Of a DNA stretch of 64,000 nucleotides, positions 1-12,166 are shown in pieces. The stretch covers positions 13,515,501-13,579,500 of the forward strand of contig NW_026947506.1 in assembly GCF_034190915.1 (NCBI RefSeq), in the 5' to 3' direction. Positions within the stretch are counted from its first letter, which is position 1; each line of letters starts with the position of its first letter. The position numbers and the translations under genes are program-made. The notes below the pieces were generated by a model. The model was not told where the DNA came from and did no database searches. It saw nothing but the letters and a program-made list of their open reading frames with translations. The stretch is from Cavia porcellus. Its lineage: Eukaryota > Chordata > Mammalia > Rodentia > Caviidae.

Positions 1-3000
1 AGCAAATAATTAAACAGAACAGAAAGATAAAAATGCAACAGCAGAGAGATAACATTCCTACAATTAACCAGCATTTAACAGTAATAAGCATTAATGTAAA
101 TGGTCTCAATGCACCAATCAAAAGAAACAGACTAGGAGAATGGATCAAGAAACAAAATCCAACCATATGCTGTTTACAGGAAACCCATCTAACCCAGAAG
201 GATACTCACAGACTGAAAGTCAAAGGATGGAAAACAATTCTTCATGCAGCAGGAATCCAAAAAAAGGCAGGAGTAGCCATTCTGTTTTCAGACAACGTGA
301 ACTTTAACCCACAATGACCATAAACGACAAAGAAGGTCACTACATACTCATAAGGGGAAAACTCCAAGAGGAAGACATAACCATCTTAAATATATACGCA
401 CCACACTCCAGAGCACCCAGTTATATAAAACAATTATTAACAGAAATGAAAACTCAAATTATCAGTAACACAATTGTAACAGGAGACCTTAATACGATAT
501 TGACACCAAGGGACAGATCAACCAGACAGAAAATGAGCAAAGAAATAACAGAACTGAATCAAACCTGTGAACAAATGGGTTTGATAGACATATACAGAAT
601 GTTCCACCCAACAACATCAGAATACACATTCTTCTCAGCAGTACATGGATCATTTTCTAAAATAGACCATATATTAGCTCACAGAACATATTTAAGCAAA
701 TGCAAAAGAGTTGAAATCATCCCTTGCATGTTATCAGATCATAGCGCTCTGAAATTAGAAATTAATGATAAAAGATACTGCAAAAATTCCGCAAACACAT
801 GGAAACTGAATAACACACTCTTGAGCAATCAGTAGGTCACAGAAGAAATTAAAGAAGAAATTAAACAATACCTAAAAGAAAATGAAAATGCAGATACAAC
901 TTACCGGAATCTGTGGGATGCAATGAAAGCCGTCCTGAGAGGAAAATTTATTGCACTGAGTTCCCACATCAGGAAAACAGAACGAATACAAATAAATAAC
1001 TTGATGCTATGCCTCAAACAGCTAGAAAAAGAAGAGCAAGTCAAGCCCAAAGCCAAAAGAAGAGAGGAAATTATAAAAATCAGAGCAGAAATCAATGCAA
1101 TAGAGACTAAGAAAACAATCCAAAGAATCAACGAATCAAAGAGTTGGTTCTTTGAAAGAATAAATAAAATCGATAAGCTCCCAGCCAACCTTATTTAAAA
1201 AAGGGAAGAAAAAGCTCAAATTCATGCAATAAGAAATGAAAAAGGAAAAATCACTACAGAACCAACAGAAATACAGAGGATCATCAACACCTATTTTGAA
1301 AACCTCTACTCTCAAAAGTTTGATAACACAGAAGAAATAGACAGATTCTTAGAAGCATATGAAGTACCAAAGCTAGATCAAGAGGATGTAAAACTTTTGA
1401 ATAACCCAATCTCTGCTAATGAAATTGAAAACGTAATTAAGTCCTTACCCACCAAGAAGAGCCCAGGCCCAGATGGATTCACTGCAGAATTCTACAAGAA
1501 ATACAAAGAAGACCTAATGCCGACACTCCTCAAACTATTCAATGAAATTGAAAGGGAAGCAATCCTTCCTAAGTCATTCCTGGAAGCAAATATTACTCTA
1601 GTACCAAAACCTGAGAAAGACTCAACTATAAAAGAGAACTATAGACCGATCTCCCTAATGAACACAGATGCAAAAATCCTCAATAAAATATTGGCAAATA
1701 GGATCCAGCAAATCATCAAGAAGATTATACACCATGACCAAGTGGGATTCATCCCAGGAATGCAAGGATGGTTCAACATATGTAAATCAATAAATGTAAT
1801 CCACCATATCAATAAGGCCAAAAATAAGAATCACATGATCATTTCTATAGATGCAGAAAAAGCCTTCAATAAGGTCCAACACTTATTCATGATAAGAACT
1901 TTACAGAAAATTGGAATAAATGGTCTTTACCTCAATATAATAAAGGCCACTTATGACAAACCAACAGCCAGCATCATACCAAATGGCCAAAAATTGAAAG
2001 CCTTTACTTTAAAATTGGGCACAAGACAAGGATGTCCTTTATCACCACTCCTATTTAATATAGTACTGGAAGTACTAGCCAGAGCAATTAGGCAAGAAAG
2101 AGAAATAAAAGGGGTAAAGATAGGAAAAGAAGAAGTTAAATTATCATTGTTTGCAGATGACATGATACTCTACAGAGAAGACCCCCTAAACTCCATTGAA
2201 AGACTCTTAGATACAATAAATAAATTCAGTAATGTGGCTGGATACAAAATCAATACTCAGAAATCAATAGCATTCCTATACACGAACAACAAAATCACAG
2301 AGAGGGAAATAAGAGAAACTGGACTATTCACATTAGAAACCAAAAAATTAAATATTTAGGAATTACTCTTACAAAAGAAGTGAAAGACTTATACAGTGAA
2401 AATTATAATACGTTGAAAAAGGAAATTGAAGATGATCTCAGAAAATGGAAAGACATCCCTTGCTCATGGATAGGAAGAACAAACATTGTGAAAATGGCCA
2501 TTCTCCCAAAACTGTTATACAGATTCAATGCAATCCCAATAGAAATACCATCAACATACCTTATAGATCTAGAGAAATCACTCCTAAATTTCATCTGGAA
2601 CCAGAAGAGACCTAGAATCGCAAAGGCAATTCTAAGCAGCAAAGACAAAGCAGGAGGCATCACAATCCCTGACTTGAAGTTATACTACAAAGCAACAGTA
2701 GTAAAATCAACATGGTATTGGAATCAAAACAGAGCCGAAGATCAGTGGAATAGATTAGAAGATACAACCACAACTACGAACACACTCAACCACCTTATCT
2801 TTGATAAAGGAGCCAAGCAGGTTCACTGGAAGAACGACAGTCTCTTTAATAAATGGTGCTGGAAAAACTGGCTCTACATTTGCCGAAAACTAAAGCTAGA
2901 CCCATGTCTATCACCATGTACTAAATTAAAATCTAAATGGGTCAAAGATCTGAATATTAAAACAGAAACACTAAATCTACTGGAAGACAAATTAGGTAGA

Positions 3001-5060
3001 AACCTTGGAGACATAGGAGTAGGTAAAGAATTCATGAACAGGACTCAAACCGCACAGGAAATACTTCCCAGAATCAATAACTGGGACCATTTCTTATTAA
3101 AAAGTTTCTGCATGTCAAAAGAAATCTCCAGCATAGTGAAAAGAAAACCCACAAACTGGGAAAAGATTTTAGTGAACTCTCTCTCAGACAAGGGACTCTT
3201 GTCTAAAACATATAAAGAATTAAAAAAACTCAGACCTCCAAAATTCAAAGATCCAATCCAAAAATGGGCATCTGAGATGAATACGCACTTCTCAGATGAA
3301 GAAATGCAAATGGCAAATAAATACATGAAAAAATGTTCATCATCATTGGTCATTAGAGAAATGCAAATTAAAACCACACTGAGATACCATCTCACTCCTG
3401 AAAGAATGGCCAGGATCAAGAAAACCAACAACAAATGCTGGAGAGGCTGTGGGGGCTAAAGGGACTCTCCTTGCACTGCTGGTGGGAGAGTAGACTGGTA
3501 CAGCCTTTGTGGAGATCTGTCTGGATATTTCTCAAAAAGTTGGGATTGGAAATCCCATTTATTCCAGCTATTCCACTTCTAGGCATATTCCCAGAAGAAT
3601 TGAAAGCATCATACCACAGTGATATATGTGCACCTATGTTTATAGCAGCACAATTTGTAATCGCCAGATCTTGGATACAACCCAAGTGTCCATCAACTGA
3701 GGAATGGATAAAAAAGTCGTGGTATTTCTATAAAATGGAGTATTATTCAGCTATAAAGAAGGATCACATTGAGATATTTATCAATAAATGGGCGCAACTT
3801 GAGACCATACTCATAAGTGTAACAAATCAATCTCGCATGTGTGAATACCGAATAGTTTCCCTAATGTAAGTAATGATTCAAATATATAAAAATATGTGGT
3901 AATCATGATTCCCCATTAGGTGGCCCTGAAGCCTTATAAAGTTTTCACTCATTAATTAGAAAGGCTTTATTCTGGGCTTCTTGATATGGAAATATTTGAA
4001 GCTAGAGTATATGAAGTTTTATCCAAATATTTCAAGGAAAAAGACAGACACTATGGTAACTACTATTAAGTCGGGTTATACAGTGGTGAAGTACTAGGTT
4101 GCTGAAACAGTCATGCTTTGACCTCTATTGTTATATTGTTATGTCCTGTTTTATCTCAATCTCCCCTTTATTCTTTTTAAAAAAAATTATTTAGTCATTT
4201 CTTATGTTTGTCTTAATTAAGGGAAAAAATTTTAAAAATTAGGATATATAATAGTAACTCTTTTTGATTTCCTATTAACTTGTTTTGAAGTCCTGTAATA
4301 CTCCCACGATCTTGTTTTGACTGATTAGACTCTGTTCCATTCTATATGGTAGTATCAAGTTTGAGGATATAGGCAACTACTTTGAAGGCAGTAAGATTCA
4401 CTAAGATGCCCATTCTGGTTTGACTATTGTCTTCTTTGGAAGTCCTGTAATGTTTACAATGCCTAAGTTTTATTGGTCTTGTTCTATACTGTTTTGTCCA
4501 ACTTTATAATATCTAATGAGATAGACAATTCTTTTTAAGGAAACAAGAGACAACGTTGATAACCATTGTTGATAACCTTGTACTCTGTTCTACACCATGT
4601 GCTATGTCTATTCTTGGTTTTGACTGACAGCTTTGTTTTGCCATATTTGACTGTATACTCTCCCCCCCCCCAAAAAGTAATAAGCACTAAGGAGTAATAA
4701 AATCCCAAATGTGTAAATTTTGTTGTAAAAAAGAGAGGAAAAAAAAAAGAAAAAGAGCTCTAACGGATATAACAGCAAGTGTATTTAGGGGTGTTAAATA
4801 GCTGACTATATCAATGTTTTTGGATCATTGAACACAGCTGTTCATTGAACACAGTCTCCCTGTTTGAATGTCCACCTTGTATTCTTTGATACTGTGATTT
4901 GAGCAACTATTTTCAAGATGATAATATGTAATCTATTAACAGGTGATTTCTTACTGTTATTTTTTTTGTAGTTCTGTATTATATGTACCCTTACACTGCT
5001 TTGTTTTGTTTTGTGTTTTTCTCTTTTTCCTCTTAAAGAAAATAAAAAAAAATAAAGTAA
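1..5060 (+). mobile_element. LINE-1 element, 5' end outside window, 3' UTR and tail present
   Basis: This LINE-1 enters the window just upstream of ORF2. ORF2 remnants run to 3,869. A 1.2-kb 3' UTR follows and ends in an A-rich tail with polyadenylation-like signals at about 5,040-5,060. The 3' UTR is related over several hundred bases to the one after 62,955 (shared blocks at 3,890-3,950 and 3,990-4,090), so both belong to one family. ORF1 and the 5' UTR are not visible. The tail lies directly beside the decayed zinc-finger exon. LINE-1 assignment is certain; the exact 3' boundary is approximate. Confidence 0.95.
33..3869 (+). pseudogene. LINE-1 ORF2 (endonuclease/reverse transcriptase), inactivated
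   Basis: ORF2 normally encodes an apurinic-like endonuclease, a reverse transcriptase and a C-terminal Cys-rich region, which nick DNA and copy LINE-1 RNA into the genome. The ATG at 33 opens the endonuclease (VNGLN, QETHL, then TGDLNT, IDHIL and SDHSAL motifs up to about 760). The reverse transcriptase follows, with the FADD catalytic box at about 2,150-2,162. A WRGCGG/HCWWE Cys-His region lies at about 3,435-3,490. The frame is broken at about 314-317, by stops at 833-835 and 1,196-1,198, and by shifts at about 2,340-2,380 and 3,435-3,459. It cannot encode a full protein. Length and motif order fit a complete ORF2. Confidence 0.95.
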
Positions 5061-5069
5061 ACTTAGATC

Positions 5070-6804
5070 TAAACTCTCCGACCAGTGACATTTTTCTATG
5101 TATTTAACAACAAATATGGATTGCTGTATTTCTCACATTGCTAATCCACATAGGATCTCAGCCCAGTGAGCTCCTTCAGATATGTAACAATTATCATGTG
5201 TGCTGAGAGGATTCCCACAGCACATAGCATTTATCTCTTGTTTGAGTTTCTTCATGTATTTCACTTACACTCTGGCTACTGAATGTGTCTCCACTTGCTT
5301 ACATAGCCAGTAGTTCTTCCCAGTGTGAATTGTTTCATGTGTTTTGCAATGACTGTATGCGGTAAAAGCTTTGCCACATTGTTATATACATAGTGTTTCT
5401 CACCAGTGTGAAGTCATTGATGTATTTTACAATATCCATGTGTGGTGAAAGCTTTCCCACATTCTTCAGATACATAGGGTTTCTTAAAAGTGTGAATTTT
5501 TTCATGTATTGGACAATGAGAATTTCTGCTGAAACCTTTCCCACATTCCTTACATATATAAGTTTTCTGCCCAGTGTGAAGATTTTCATGCATTATGCAA
5601 TATGCATGTGTGGTCACACCATTGTCATGATGCTTATATACACTGGGTTTATCTTGAGTGTGAACTTTCATGTTGCTTACAATGTCCATGTCTGGTAAAA
5701 GCTTTCTTATATTACTTACACACATAGGGTTTTTCTCCAGTGTGAATCCTTTCATGTGGCTTACAAACTCCATGTGTGGGAAAAGGTTTTCCACATTGCT
5801 TACATACATATGGTCTTTCTCCAGAGTGAATTCTTTCATGCTGCTTACAATGTCCCCGTGTGGAAAAAGCTTTCCCACATTGCTTATATACATAGGATTT
5901 CTCTCCAGTTTGAATTCTTTCATGTTTGTTAACACTATGCATGTGTGGTAAAAGCTTTCCCACATTGCTTACATTCATAGGGTTTCTATCCTGTGTTAAT
6001 TCTTTCATGTTCCTTATAATATGTACGTGTTAAAAGCTTTTCCACATTGCTTACATTCATAGGGTATCTCTCCAGTGTGGATTCTTTCATGTATTTTACA
6101 ATATGCACATGTGTTAAAAGCTTTCCCACATTGCTTACATACATAAGGTTTCTCTCCAGTGTGGATTCTTTCATGTTGCTTACAATGTCCACGTGTGGTA
6201 AAAGATTTCCCACATTCCTTACTTACATAGGATTTCTCTCCAGTGTGAAATCTTTCATGTTGCTTACAATTTCCAAGTTGGGTGAAACCTTTTCCACATG
6301 GCTTACATACAGAGGGTTTGTCTCCAGTGTGAACATTTTCATGTATTTGACAATTAATGTTACTGCTAAAAGCTTTCCCACATTTCTTACATATATATGA
6401 TTTCTGCCCAGTGTGAAGTTTTTCATGGATTACACAATAAGTACATGTGCTGAAAGCTTTCTCACAGTGCTTACATTTATAACATTTTTCTCTGGAGTGA
6501 ATACTTTCATGTGCATGACAATATGTACGTGTTGTAAAAGCTTTCCCACATTGCTTACATATGTAGGGTCTTTCTCCTCTGTGAATTCTTTCATGTTTCT
6601 TACAAATTCCATGTGTGATAAAACCTTTCCCACATTGCTTACATCCAAAGGGTTTCCCTCAACTGCAATATTTTTCATGGATCTGAACATGGTGGTGTGT
6701 TTCTGTTTCTTTCACATGCACATTACCTTCTGACATTACAAAGGAATACTTCTTTACAGTGATTCCAAGATTTATATCCATAGGATTTCCCTAGCTTGTC
6801 ATTT
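5070..6804 (-). pseudogene. Decayed C2H2 zinc-finger exon (tandem relative of the gene at 12-16 kb)
   Basis: On the minus strand this is a zinc-finger exon with the same layout as 14,006-12,167. A splice acceptor sits at 6,805-6,806, followed by a short spacer related to the intact gene's and then tandem 84-bp finger repeats. Clear fingers (CKQCGKAF...HERIH with TGEKPY linkers) are readable at about 5,712-5,950, but in three different frames, so several frameshifts have occurred. The part below about 5,330 is only faintly finger-like. As in the intact gene, the usual Leu of the helix is often Cys. No single frame spans the exon, so no full-length product is expected. The 3' edge touches the LINE-1 tail. 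Confidence 0.85.
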
Positions 6805-6824
6805 CTGTAAAGAAAAAAATCACA

Positions 6825-7062
6825 TATAGGATTGATAACCATATCACTCAGTTTTTGTTGGAGAGTTGAACAAAACTGTTTGCAGCCTTGCTGTTTGAAT
6901 CCTCACTTCATATGTTTCACTTTTGTATCTTGATTAACTATTTCTAAGAGCACCACATATAATCATCAATGTGATTTCTTACCGTTTATTTTCACTTTGA
7001 AAGTAGTATCATTTCTAATTATTGCCTTGTTTCATCTTTCTTTAAATAAAATTTAAAAAAAA
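6825..7062 (+). mobile_element. 5'-truncated LINE-1 3' end with target-site duplication
   Basis: A 238-bp insert ends in an AATAAA-like, A-rich tail and resembles the LINE-1 3' UTR end at 4,860-5,060. It is flanked by a perfect 14-bp direct repeat (6,811-6,824 and 7,063-7,076, agaaaaaaatcaca), the mark of LINE-1 integration. It lies in the intron just upstream of the decayed finger exon and is absent from the matching place in the intact gene. Confidence 0.85.
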
Positions 7063-7076
7063 AGAAAAAAATCACA

Positions 7077-8472
7077 GTGAAATGGGTCTCTGTGTTAATG
7101 ACTGCATTAATGTCAAGTCCTGTTTTTAATGCCTGCTAAGAAATTCTGACAATGAAGCAACCAAATGCCTTGTTAGATATGTTGAAAACAACCATTCCAA
7201 AAAGACTGGTACACATTTGGGGATCTTAAAAGTTCATACCTTTTGAAATGCAGAATATTTAGCTTCACTTTGGGCATGGGTACATATGTGTATCACATAC
7301 TGATCATTCTGATATGTTTCCCTATCACATTCTCCCTTCTGTCCTTAACCTGCAATTCCCTTCTCCAAATCATCAGTCTTACCTTTCTCTATCAACTCTC
7401 TTTCATTTCATTCCACAATTTATATTTTGCTTTCTCATCTAAAAGAAACCCTGTGACCTTTAAGTTTTATAGCTGAGCTATTTCACTGAATTGATGGGAG
7501 AAAGGCCTACCTATTTCTTGTCGCAAATGACATTACATTATTTATTTTTGATATTATATAATGCAATTATTTTCTTTTCCATGCTGGGAATGAACAACAG
7601 GTATTAGCACAACATCTCTATCTTTTTTTATTTTTTAAAGACTTTCACTGATCATTAAGCCATTAAGTTTGAACTTGAATTTGGCATTCTGCAAAATCTG
7701 ATTCCTAGGGGGCTGGGTTTACAAGAATGCACAATCACACAGAGTCTATAAAATTTTTCTTCTCCACAACTCTAGTGATACATAGCTAAGCTTCTTCAAG
7801 GTCTGATCTGTTATAACTTGATCTGCTTTGTATATGAGTAAGCATGTACCTGTATTTTATGTGGATTTTGAGTTTTTAAAAATATATCAAGGAGAAATAT
7901 GAGGGGATCACCTCCTAGAGACAACTGCATACTGATATTCAGAATGAGTGCACTTACCATTCCACCAGCCTACTAAGAATTTTAATCAGAATGGCTGATT
8001 CTCTAAAGCATGGCTTGGAAACACGAGCACTCAGTTTTATTTCAAATTCTACTGCAATCAGCAATTTTTAGATAATCAATGTGTTGTATTCACATGTATA
8101 TATCGGTAGGTAAACTGAAGGCAGGATGTCATCATAACTCGAAGTGTATGCCTTTTATACACATCTATATGCAAAGTCATACATTTTCATGATTTGATTC
8201 CCTCATTATACATGCCTCAGCTTTTACATCTTTGGAGAATATTACTGACATTAAATTGAATGATGCCAAACAAAAAAAAATGGGGCTGGGAATTTAGCTC
8301 AGTGGCATAAGCACCTGCCTTGCAAGCAGGCAGTCGTGAGTTCGATCCCTGGTACCGATAAAAAGGAAAAAGACAAAAAAAAATTGAATGGTGCCTCATT
8401 TCTTTGGCAGTCATTTTTCTGCTGACTCACTAATTACTCAGGAACATTCTTCTCCTTGTGAGTGTGAATTAC
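7077..8472 (-). other. Intron of the zinc-finger pseudogene, paralogous to 14,007-15,528
   Basis: No coding signal. Several blocks match the last intron of the intact KRAB-ZNF gene in the same order and orientation: 7,110-7,190 with 14,060-14,130, 7,560-7,720 with 14,680-14,840, and 8,220-8,470 with 15,420-15,530. This supports tandem gene duplication rather than retroposition. A SINE (8,282-8,370) is inserted in this copy only. Confidence 0.75.
8282..8370 (+). mobile_element. ID-like tRNA-derived SINE
   Basis: Starts 'ggggctggg', carries an A box (tttagctcagtgg) and a B box (gttcgatccct), and ends in 'ggtaccgataaaa'. It splits intron sequence that is continuous in the paralogue near 15,440. 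Confidence 0.9.
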
Positions 8473-8533
8473 CTTAAGTATCTCCAGTAAATTTTGCATT
8501 CTTTTTTGGCTTCCTGGATATCAACAGCTGACC
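8473..8533 (-). pseudogene. Linker (KRAB-b/C-like) exon remnant
   Basis: Reads ...EAKKECKIYWRYLR on the minus strand and is followed by a good donor (gtaatt). It is the counterpart of the intact 61-bp exon at 15,529-15,589, which ends ...YWKHLR before the same donor. The acceptor expected at 8,534-8,535 is not a clean AG in register, so splicing is doubtful. No KRAB-A exon follows at the expected distance of about 300 bp upstream. Confidence 0.7.
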
Positions 8534-8940
8534 TTTGGGCCTTCCTGGCACGGATCCATAAGAGACTAGCATAAGTCCTTGTGGGCTCTGGATTTCCAGC
8601 TGGACTTGTGGGAGGCATTGTCCTGAGCTCTGCATTTTCATCAGGACTCATGTGAGACATTGCTGTGGGATTTAGGCCTTGACTAAGTATTCTATGTTTT
8701 TGGTGTTGGGGATAGATTTCCTGCAGTTTCTTGTGTTAACTCCTGGGGACCATTATAAAAAATTAATTATAAACTCCATGTCTTGATTCTAATTGTTCTC
8801 TGCATAACTCCTGACTACAATAGTGATCATTCAATTCTATTTTACATTAACATTCTTGACTTCAAATTGTTTCTTTCCTTAACCTTCAAATGCAGGTTTA
8901 GAGACAATTGCTTCATACTTCAGCAAGGTTTTTACCTAAA

Positions 8941-9290
8941 TGTTGGGAGCCATTGAAGCTGGAAATTGACCACACACATGCCGAGGTGAGACATGGCAGG
9001 GACATGACCATCCCAAAAACAAAGAGTTCCTGGGCCAGACATGTGATGTTATAGCCCAGAAAAATACCAAGCCCTTAGACAATCCAAGCAATGGGTTACT
9101 AGCTAGCGGGGTTGAAACTGACATCATCCTTCCAAGTATATGAATAAACATGCTGCATTGCTTGAGCAGTACCTTTCCTCCCATCAGGAAGATAAGGCTC
9201 CACCTGACCCCAGTTTTGTCTCTTCTCTATTTTTCTCATCCTCTCATGGTCCTTGACCCAAAAACCTCAGAAGTAGCATGGGTTGTGGCA
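8941..9290 (+). mobile_element. Solo LTR, class II (IAP-like) ends, copy 1
   Basis: A 350-bp LTR beginning tgttgggagcc and ending ggca, with 'tatatgaataaa' and CT-rich 3' sequence. Related copies lie at 37,441-38,144 and 49,538-49,882. The flanking hexamers cctaaa and gctaag fit a mutated 6-bp duplication. Arm B has the empty site near 39,540-39,560. The TGTTGGGAGC start resembles rodent ERVK/IAP LTRs; that class call is an inference. Confidence 0.8.
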
Positions 9291-9724
9291 GCTAAGTTGC
9301 CCCCAAGTTAGCTTGAAAGCAGTGATCACTGCATCTGTCTCTCCTGATCCTGGGATTAAATGTATCCCAGTTAGCTTAGATTTTTATACATTACTTACTT
9401 ACCAGTCCTATTAGTTAACTATGGGATGACCAAAATTTTCATGTTTTTAAAAATTCATATAAAATACTATAACAGGAAATATAAAAAATGACAATTTTGT
9501 CTAATGTATTCAACACAATAATCAATTGGTTAGTATGACACCTGCCCTACGATGCTCAGTACAGTCAGTCCATAAACAAATGCACTTCCCAAGGATGCTT
9601 GGGGCAAACTACTAAGAGGTCACATGAGAAAAGGACAAGCCCAATGGGTACTAGCATTGAATAGTTTTGTTACTGGGGAACAAACCTAGAACTGAAGCAC
9701 TGAATTGCATCTGCAGAACTTGAT

Positions 9725-9840
9725 GTTACATTTTGAGACAGGCTCTCAAAATAAGTTGAGTAGGCTGGAGTTAACTTTTTCTTCACTCAAGTCTTCTGAG
9801 TTGCTGGGATTACAAGCATGCATCAGCAGCACCAGCAAGA
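9725..9840 (-). mobile_element. B1/7SL-like SINE (shared with 38,990-39,105)
   Basis: Antisense B1-type sequence (gagacaggctctc ... ttgctgggattacaagcatgc). It sits at the mirrored position of the B1 in the paralogous block, so it predates that duplication. Confidence 0.65.
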
Positions 9841-10068
9841 TTTGTCTTCATGGCAAAATAATGAGAAAGTGCATGTACTCAGGATAAATGTCTTGTAGCT
9901 CCAATATTCTATTACTAGACAGAATAGCATCACACACTGCACATCTTCCTGGTAACAGTAAGCAGAAATGTGCAGCAGGGAAGTTGCACATGTTGTAGGG
10001 TATAAAGATTGACACTGAACAGCGTCTTTTCTTCTATGATTATATTTCAGATTTAAAAAAATAGTCTT

Positions 10069-10155
10069 TGGGCCAGGGATTTACCTCAGTTGGCTTAAGT
10101 GTCTGCTTGGCAAGTGTAAGGTCATGAGTTCCATCCCCGGTACCAAAAAAAAGAC
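10069..10155 (+). mobile_element. ID-like SINE
   Basis: Divergent copy (gggccagggatttacctcag ... ccccggtacc plus A tail). Absent from the paralogous block near 38,750, so it inserted after that duplication. Confidence 0.8.
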
Positions 10156-10740
10156 ATAATATTAGATGATATTACACAACTTGTATATAATTTACGTGTA
10201 TAATCATAATTAAGACTGGCAAATTATACTCACTGCATTAGGAATACTTAATGAATGCTCACATGTTTTCATGATACTATAGGCTTGTAACAACATAATG
10301 CCATCACAAATTGTGCTGCTTTTATATTCGTGAGTAGTTTTAAACAGTACTTTGCAATTACAGCTATGTTAGAAAGAGTAAAAAAATACAGTCAAAAGAG
10401 ACCACCTGAGACACACACACACACCGTGGCCCAGTGTATGTGTTTGTAGAGAACTGGCACACACTGCAAACATCAGGCAGTGGTCCTTATTATAAACAAT
10501 GAGAAATGGCACTGCAGAAAATTGTCTCAAAAGTTAGTCAAAGAAAAACAGTCTGAATTATAGCTTAGTAAATTCCCTTTTTATCCAACTGACACTTCAC
10601 ATGAGTTAGGTTTTGCTTCACGCCATTGCAATTGGGTAAAAACTATGATTGCCAAAGATAGAATGGCATCACAGCATCAGGGAGTAGAAAGAAGGCATTT
10701 GACTTGTATATTCAACAGCAACCATGCTGCCAAAAACCCA

Positions 10741-11690
10741 TCCACAGCTGACAAGAATTCTTTTCAAAATTGTGTTATTGATAAATCATATCACCATTTA
10801 CACTTTTGGGAGATAGCACTATAATTCATGATATGCTTCTGGAGAGAAGTTTTGGTTCTGCAGATCGGCAGAGTAAAAAATTCACAGCAGCATGGTTTTT
10901 TGTTTGTTGGTACATGGTACATGTGGTGGAAAACAACATGAAATTAATTTAATTGCAATGAAAATATCAAAAGTAAAATTTTGATAAGAATATAAAAATT
11001 ATTAAGAATTATATTGGCTTTGGTAAGAAAGAAAATCATGCAACATTTTGTACATGATATAATATACAATGATGTAAGGGTATAAGCAGGTTTCCTCCAG
11101 AGAAACATAACATTTGCTAATCTACAAATTGTGTGCCAACCCCTAACTTTGTCAAAAACACGTTCACAAGCCTCTAAAAAATATATCTTAATATAAAAGG
11201 TAACATCAAATTCAGAAATATAATTTGTTACATTGAAAATAGTTTATATACCAAAATTTTAAACCATAGTGGCCATATCTCAACAGTTAACAGAAAACAA
11301 TAAAAACTAAGTAGTTTTAGTGGGGCACATAACCCAATTTTAAACACACAACACTAACTATGTAGACACTAAGTGTACAAAGTGAAAGGCACATTTTAGT
11401 TCACAATGTTTCATTAGACAATATGCATTGAGCAGACACTCAAATATACAAAATTATGCCATCCATTTCTATTTTGAACCCTACAGATGCATAATCTAGA
11501 TATGATGCATAAGTGATTTACTGAAAATGACTCAGTGTGTGTACTTTACGATAGTACCACCTGGGATTTGTATTTTGGAAAACTTGTGAAGAAAAATTGG
11601 CAGCTGCATTTTCTATGAATTATTTGCTCAGGTCTCCACTACAGGAGAAATTGTCACAGGGTTTTCAAAATAGATTACATATACAAGCTT
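10741..11690. other. No gene recognised
   Basis: AT-rich sequence between the duplicated block and the degenerate 3' fingers of the KRAB-ZNF gene. I see no finger repeat, transposon end or long open frame here. Confidence 0.5.
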
Positions 11691-12166
11691 TCTACCCAGG
11701 GAGGATTCTTTCCTGTATTTCACAAAGCGTGTGAACCGGCATCTTTCCCTGCTTATCAACATAGGATTTCTTCCCAGTAAGCTGTTTCATAAATGTGACA
11801 GTCATCATGTGTGCTAAAAATATTCCCACACTACTCACATGCACAGGATTAATACAGAGTGTGAGCCTTCACAAATTTTACATTCACTGTGCCTGGTGAA
11901 AGCTTTGCAACATTGCTTCTATATATGAGGTTTCTCCTCAGTGTCAATACTTTCATATATTTTAGAAAATCTGCATGTGATAAAAGCTTTCCCACCCTGT
12001 TTACATACATAGGGTTTCTCCCCCATGCAAATCTCTCATCTATTTTACATTCTCTGTACCTGGTGAAAGTTTTCCCACACTGGCTACATACATGCACTTT
12101 TCCTTCATTGTAAAATCTTTTAATTATTTGATAAGACCTGCATGTGGTAAATGTTTTCCACGGTCC
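11690..12166 (-). pseudogene. Decayed zinc fingers downstream of the stop codon
   Basis: The 84-bp finger periodicity continues past the stop at 12,167 for about five more units (for example HVCSQCGKTFTRYREC on the minus strand at about 12,060), but with stops and frameshifts. It would be 3' UTR in the present gene. The ancestral array was therefore longer. Confidence 0.75.

Larger units (their letters stand above)
9297..10740. repeat. Duplicated block, inverted copy of 38,168-39,540
   Basis: Matches the reverse complement of 38,168-39,540 almost end to end. Clear blocks are 9,340-9,640 with 39,170-39,500, 9,920-10,060 with 38,760-38,910, 10,180-10,390 with 38,520-38,720, and 10,430-10,740 with 38,170-38,450. 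Both copies contain the same B1 SINE. No coding sequence is recognised. Confidence 0.8.
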
